Source of the DNA: Spisula solida
Taxonomy: Eukaryota; Mollusca; Bivalvia; Venerida; Mactridae
DNA length: 64,000 nt
Direction of reading: 5' to 3'
Assembly: GCA_947247005.1 (NCBI GenBank)
Contig: OX365944.1
Span: 2,244,501-2,308,500 of the forward strand
In this document: positions 60,101-64,000 of the stretch, one piece after another
How the letters are laid out: every line of letters begins with the position of its first letter
How positions within the stretch are numbered: the stretch's first letter is position 1
Program-made: the position numbers and the translations under genes
Notes under the pieces: model-generated
The model's input: only the letters and a program-made list of their open reading frames with translations
The model's database searches: none
Told to the model about the DNA's origin: nothing

Positions 60101-60745
60101 GATGTACGTTCCTACACGTTGGCGTACGTTCCTACACGCTGGCGTACGTTTCTACACGCTGGTGTACGTTCCTACACGTTGGTGTACCTTCCTACACGTT
60201 GGCGTACGTTCCTACACGTTGGCATACGTTCCTACACGCTGGCGTACGTTTCTACACCTTGGTGTACGTTCCTACACGGTGGCGTACGTTTCTACACGTT
60301 GGTGTACGTTCTTACACGCTGGTGTACGTTCCTACACACTGGCGTACGTTCCTACACGCTGGCGTACGTTTCTACACGCTGGTGTACGTTCCTACACGTT
60401 GGTGTACCTTCCTACACGTTGGTGTACGTTCCTACACGCTGGTGTACGTTCCTACACGTTGGTGTACGTTCCTACACGTTGTTGTACGTTCCTACACGTT
60501 GGTGTACGTTCCTACACTTTGGTGTACGTTCCTACACGTTGGTGTACGTTTCTACACGTTGGTGTACGTTCCTACACGCTGGTGTACGTTCCTACACGTT
60601 GGCGTACGTTCCTACACGCTGGCGTACGTTTCTACACGCTGATGTACGTTCCTACACGCTGGTGTTCGTTCCTACACGTTGGTGTACATTCCTACACGTC
60701 GGTGTACGTTTCTACACGCTGATGTACGTTCCTACACGCTGGTGT
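60101..60745 (+). repeat. 20-bp minisatellite, about 32 copies
   Basis: The unit is GTACGTTCCTACACGYTGGY, 20 bp with few indels. The main variation is GYT and GYG. No frame of the unit carries a stop, so overlapping frames of about 220 residues (TRWCTFLHVGVRSYTLVYVP style) run through all three phases; not genes. Unrelated in sequence to the 20-bp array at 1.1 kb. Confidence 0.97.
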
Positions 60746-61198
60746 ATGTATGAGATATTGATGGCATGAGTTCATGTACTTAGCAGTTAAAGTGTGTATG
60801 TGATGGTCGCAATACTCACTGACATGCTTTATATACGATTGGCATTAATAAATGTGACTAACGTTGTACATAAGTCGTGAACGCTAGAATTACGCTGGGT
60901 ACATGCGAAATACACTTGTTTCAGGTGTCAAGTTATGCTTACGCTTTAGTACAAATTAAAACAAATAGGTTATTTATTCGTTGAACATACATGCTTCAGA
61001 TTGTTCGTCTAATTCATCTTTAACGTGTTCCAGCATTTTGCTAACAATTTCCGAATTATTATATTATATTTTAATCACAACCATATCTTGAATATTTTAA
61101 GCGTCTGGCAAAGCACATAGACTGATGGCAGATGTGACGGTTTGTATTTGTTTCAATGAAGTTGTTGTAAAGCAAACCAAAACACCGTAGTACTTCCC
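60746..61198. other. Non-coding stretch
   Basis: Spacer between two arrays; nothing recognised. Confidence 0.4.
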
Positions 61199-63740
61199 TA
61201 TATACATAACACCAAGAACGTCGATCATGGCAGTGTCATAATGTATAACATTTAGGAAAGTGACCATTGTAGTTTCATATGTATAACATCTAGGGTGGCG
61301 GCCATTGTAGTGTCATATGTATAACATCTATGGACGGCGACCATTGTAGTGTCATATGTATAATTTCTATGGACGGCGACCATTGTAGTGTCATATGTAT
61401 AATATCTAGCACGGCGACCATTGTAGTGTTATATGTATAACATCTAGCACGGCGACCATTGTGCTGTCATATGAATAATATCTAGCACGGCGACCTTGGT
61501 AGTGTCATATGTATAATATCTAGCACGGCGACCATTGTAGTGTTATATGTATAACATCTAGCACGGCGACCATTGTACTGTCATATGTATAATATCTATG
61601 GACGGCGACCATTGTAGTGCCATATGTATAATATCTAGCACGGCGACCATTTTAGTGTCATATGTATAACATCTATGGACGGCGACCATTGTAGTGTTAT
61701 ATGTATAACATCTAGCACGTCGACCATTGTAGTGTCATATGTATAACATCTAGCACGGCGACCATTGTACTGTCATATGAATAATATCTATGGACGGCGA
61801 CCATTGTAGTGTCATATGTATAACATCTAGCACGGCGACCATTGTAGTGTCATATGTATAACATCTAGCACGGCGACCATTGTACTGTCATATGAATAAT
61901 ATCTATGGACGGCGACCATTGTAGTGCCATATGTATAATATCTAGCACGGCGACCTTGGTAGTGTCATATGTATAATATCTAGCACGGCGATCATTGTAG
62001 TGTTATATGTATAATATTTAGCACGGCAACCATTGTAGTGTTATATGTATAACATCTAGCACGGCAAACATTGTACTGTCATATGTATAACATGTAGCAC
62101 GGCGACCATTGTAGTGTCATATGTATAACATATATGGACAGCGACCATTGTAGTGTCATATGTATAACATCTATGGACGGCGACCTTGGTATTGTCATAT
62201 GTATAACATCTATGGACGGCGACTTTGGTAGTGTCATATGTATAACATCTAGCACGGCGACCTTGGTAGTGTCATATGTATAATATCTAGCACGGCAACC
62301 ATTTTAGTGTCATATGTATAACATCTAGCACGGCGACCTTGGTAGTGTTATATGTATAACATCTAGCACGGTGACCATTGTAGTGTTATATGTATAACAT
62401 CTATGGACGGCGACTTTGGTAGTGTCATATGTATAACATCTAGAACGGCGACCATTGTAGTGTCATATGTATAATATCTATGGACGGCAACCATTGTAGT
62501 GCCATATGTATAATATCTATGGACGGCAACCATTGTAGTGCCATATGTATAACATCAAGGGTGGCGACCATTGTAGTGTCATATGTATAACATCTATGGA
62601 CGGCGACCTTGGTATTGTCATATGTATAACATCTATGGACGGCGACTTTGGTAGTGTCATATGTATAACATCTAGAACGGCGACCATTGTAGTGTCATAT
62701 GTATAATATCTATGGACGGCAACCATTGTAGTGCCATATGTATAATATCTATGGACGGCGACCATTTTAGTGCCATATGTATAATATCTAGCATGGCGAC
62801 CATTGTAGTGTCATATGTATAATATCTATGGACGGCAACCATTGTAGTGGCATATGTATTATATCTATGGACGGCGACCATTGTAGTGTCATATATATAA
62901 CATCTAGCACGGCGACCATTGTAGTGTCATATGTATAACATCTATGGACGTCGACTATTGTAGTGTCATATGTATAACATCTATGGACGGCGACCATTGT
63001 AGTGTCATATGTATAACATCTATGGACGGTGACCATTGTAGTGTCATATGTATAACATCTAACACGGCGACCATTGTAGTGTCATATGTATAACATCTAT
63101 GGACGGTGACCATTGTAGTGTCATATGTATGATATCTATGGACGGCAACCATTGTAGTGTCATATGTATAACATCTAGCACGGCAACCATTGTAGTGTCA
63201 TATGTATAACATCTATGGACGGTGACCATTGTAGTGTCATATGTATAACATCTAGCACGGCGACCATTGTAGTGTCATATGTATAACATCTTGCACGGCA
63301 ACCATTGTTGTGTCATATGTATAACATCTATGGACGGTGACCATTGTAGTGTCATATGTATAACATCTAGCACGGCGACCATTGTAGTGTCATATGTATA
63401 ACATCTAGCACGGCGATCATTGTAGTGTCATATGTATAACATCTATGCACGGCGACCATTGTAGTGTCATATGTATAATATCTATGGACGGCGACCATTG
63501 TAGTGTCATATGTATAACATCTAGCACGGCGACCATTGTAGTGTCATATGTATAATATATATGGACGGCGACCATTGTAGTGTCATATGTATAACATCTA
63601 TGCACGGCGACCATTGTAGTGTCATATGTATAACATCTATGGACGGCGACCATTGCAGTGTCATATGTATAATATCTATGGACGGCGACTTTGGTAGTGA
63701 CATATGTATAACGCCAAGAACGGCGACCATGGTGTATAAC
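61199..63740 (+). repeat. 38/39-bp satellite array, about 65 copies
   Basis: The unit is CATATGTATAACATCTAGCA then CGGCGACCATTGTAGTGT (38 bp) or with CTATGGACGG (39 bp). The two types are mixed. The outermost units share CCAAGAACGNCGAYCATGG, not seen in the interior. Minus-strand frames (MVAVHRCYTYDTT repeats) are array artefacts. Confidence 0.97.
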
Positions 63741-63779
63741 ATACTGTTGAAAAAAGTCATTCAGCCAGGGCATTAAGCC

Positions 63780-63930
63780 TTTTGATTACTGAAACTAGAT
63801 CATTCACTTTTTGACAGCAGGGACTTGGGCAGTTCCTTTTCTCATTCGGTTATGTGTTGGTCATTGTGAGGTGTGATTACGGTATGTGAAGTGTTTATGT
63901 TTTCTGTGTTCGGCTAGTTAAAGACCTAAA
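63780..63930 (+). repeat. Dispersed family R copy, plus strand
   Basis: CTGAAACTAGATCATTCA, TTTTTGACAGCAGGGACTTG, GTTATGTGTTGGTCATTGTG and TTTATGTTTTCTGTGTTCGG match 34.02-34.15 kb in order. The core after CGGCTAGTTAAAG is lost. Confidence 0.75.
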
Positions 63931-64000
63931 TTTGTCCTCCTTTATTTCTGGACCAGAACTTTATAGAAGGAACCGCATGATGTCAGCAGGAGATCACTAT

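Noticed and set aside
60066..60769. Three overlapping frames of 147-229 residues
   Set aside because: Read-through of the second 20-bp array in all three phases.

Overview
The window looks like eukaryotic, AT-rich, intron-scale animal DNA, most likely from a mollusc (probably a bivalve). This rests on the density of non-LTR and DNA-transposon remains, tRNA-derived SINE heads, long minisatellite arrays, and a WSC/C-type-lectin-like membrane protein gene. It also rests on a mollusc-style repeat that begins with a TATGCCCC hairpin. No bacterial operons, rRNA genes or CRISPR arrays are present, and the species cannot be fixed from sequence alone.

Most of the window is repeat-derived. Tandem arrays lie at 1101-2012 (20-bp unit), 4870-5384 (56 bp), 5641-7664 (45 bp), 43476-44717 plus 46993-47163 (36 bp), 60101-60745 (20 bp) and 61199-63740 (38/39 bp). 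Nearly all long open frames in the window are read-throughs of these arrays and are not called as genes. Mobile elements include: a 5'-truncated L1-type LINE (12.2-16.26 kb) nested in an older dispersed repeat; a CR1/Jockey-type LINE piece in inverted orientation (55.7-56.6 kb); an older LINE relic (9.8-10.1 kb); two TA-flanked mariner-type non-autonomous elements (16.57-17.49 and 23.02-24.00 kb); a Tc1 transposase relic (28.5-28.75 kb); a pogo/CENP-B-type transposase relic (40.13-40.48 kb); SINEs; and a set of TTAA-flanked elements whose ends begin (A)GGTG (10.2-11.2, 25.55-25.83, 52.17-52.7, 54.36-54.89 kb).

The only convincing host protein gene is intronless, at 36074-37582. It encodes a signal peptide, a WSC-like Cys-rich region, a C-type-lectin-like region, one membrane span and a cytoplasmic tail with PGR repeats. 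It lies in a duplicated block of roughly 5 kb (about 35.85-41.06 kb). The second copy (about 47.72-53.26 kb) carries a broken version of the gene at 47956-49313. The 36-bp satellite sits between the two copies and is itself split by a 2.26-kb insert with perfect 20-bp terminal inverted repeats.

The strongest items for follow-up are the TTAA/GGTG element group, the split satellite with its 504-bp higher-order period, the LINE whose ORF1 and ORF2 share one frame separated by a single TAG, a 108-bp miRNA-precursor-like inverted repeat at 26361-26468, and a possible 5'-inversion (twin-priming) LINE insertion at 55.7-56.76 kb.
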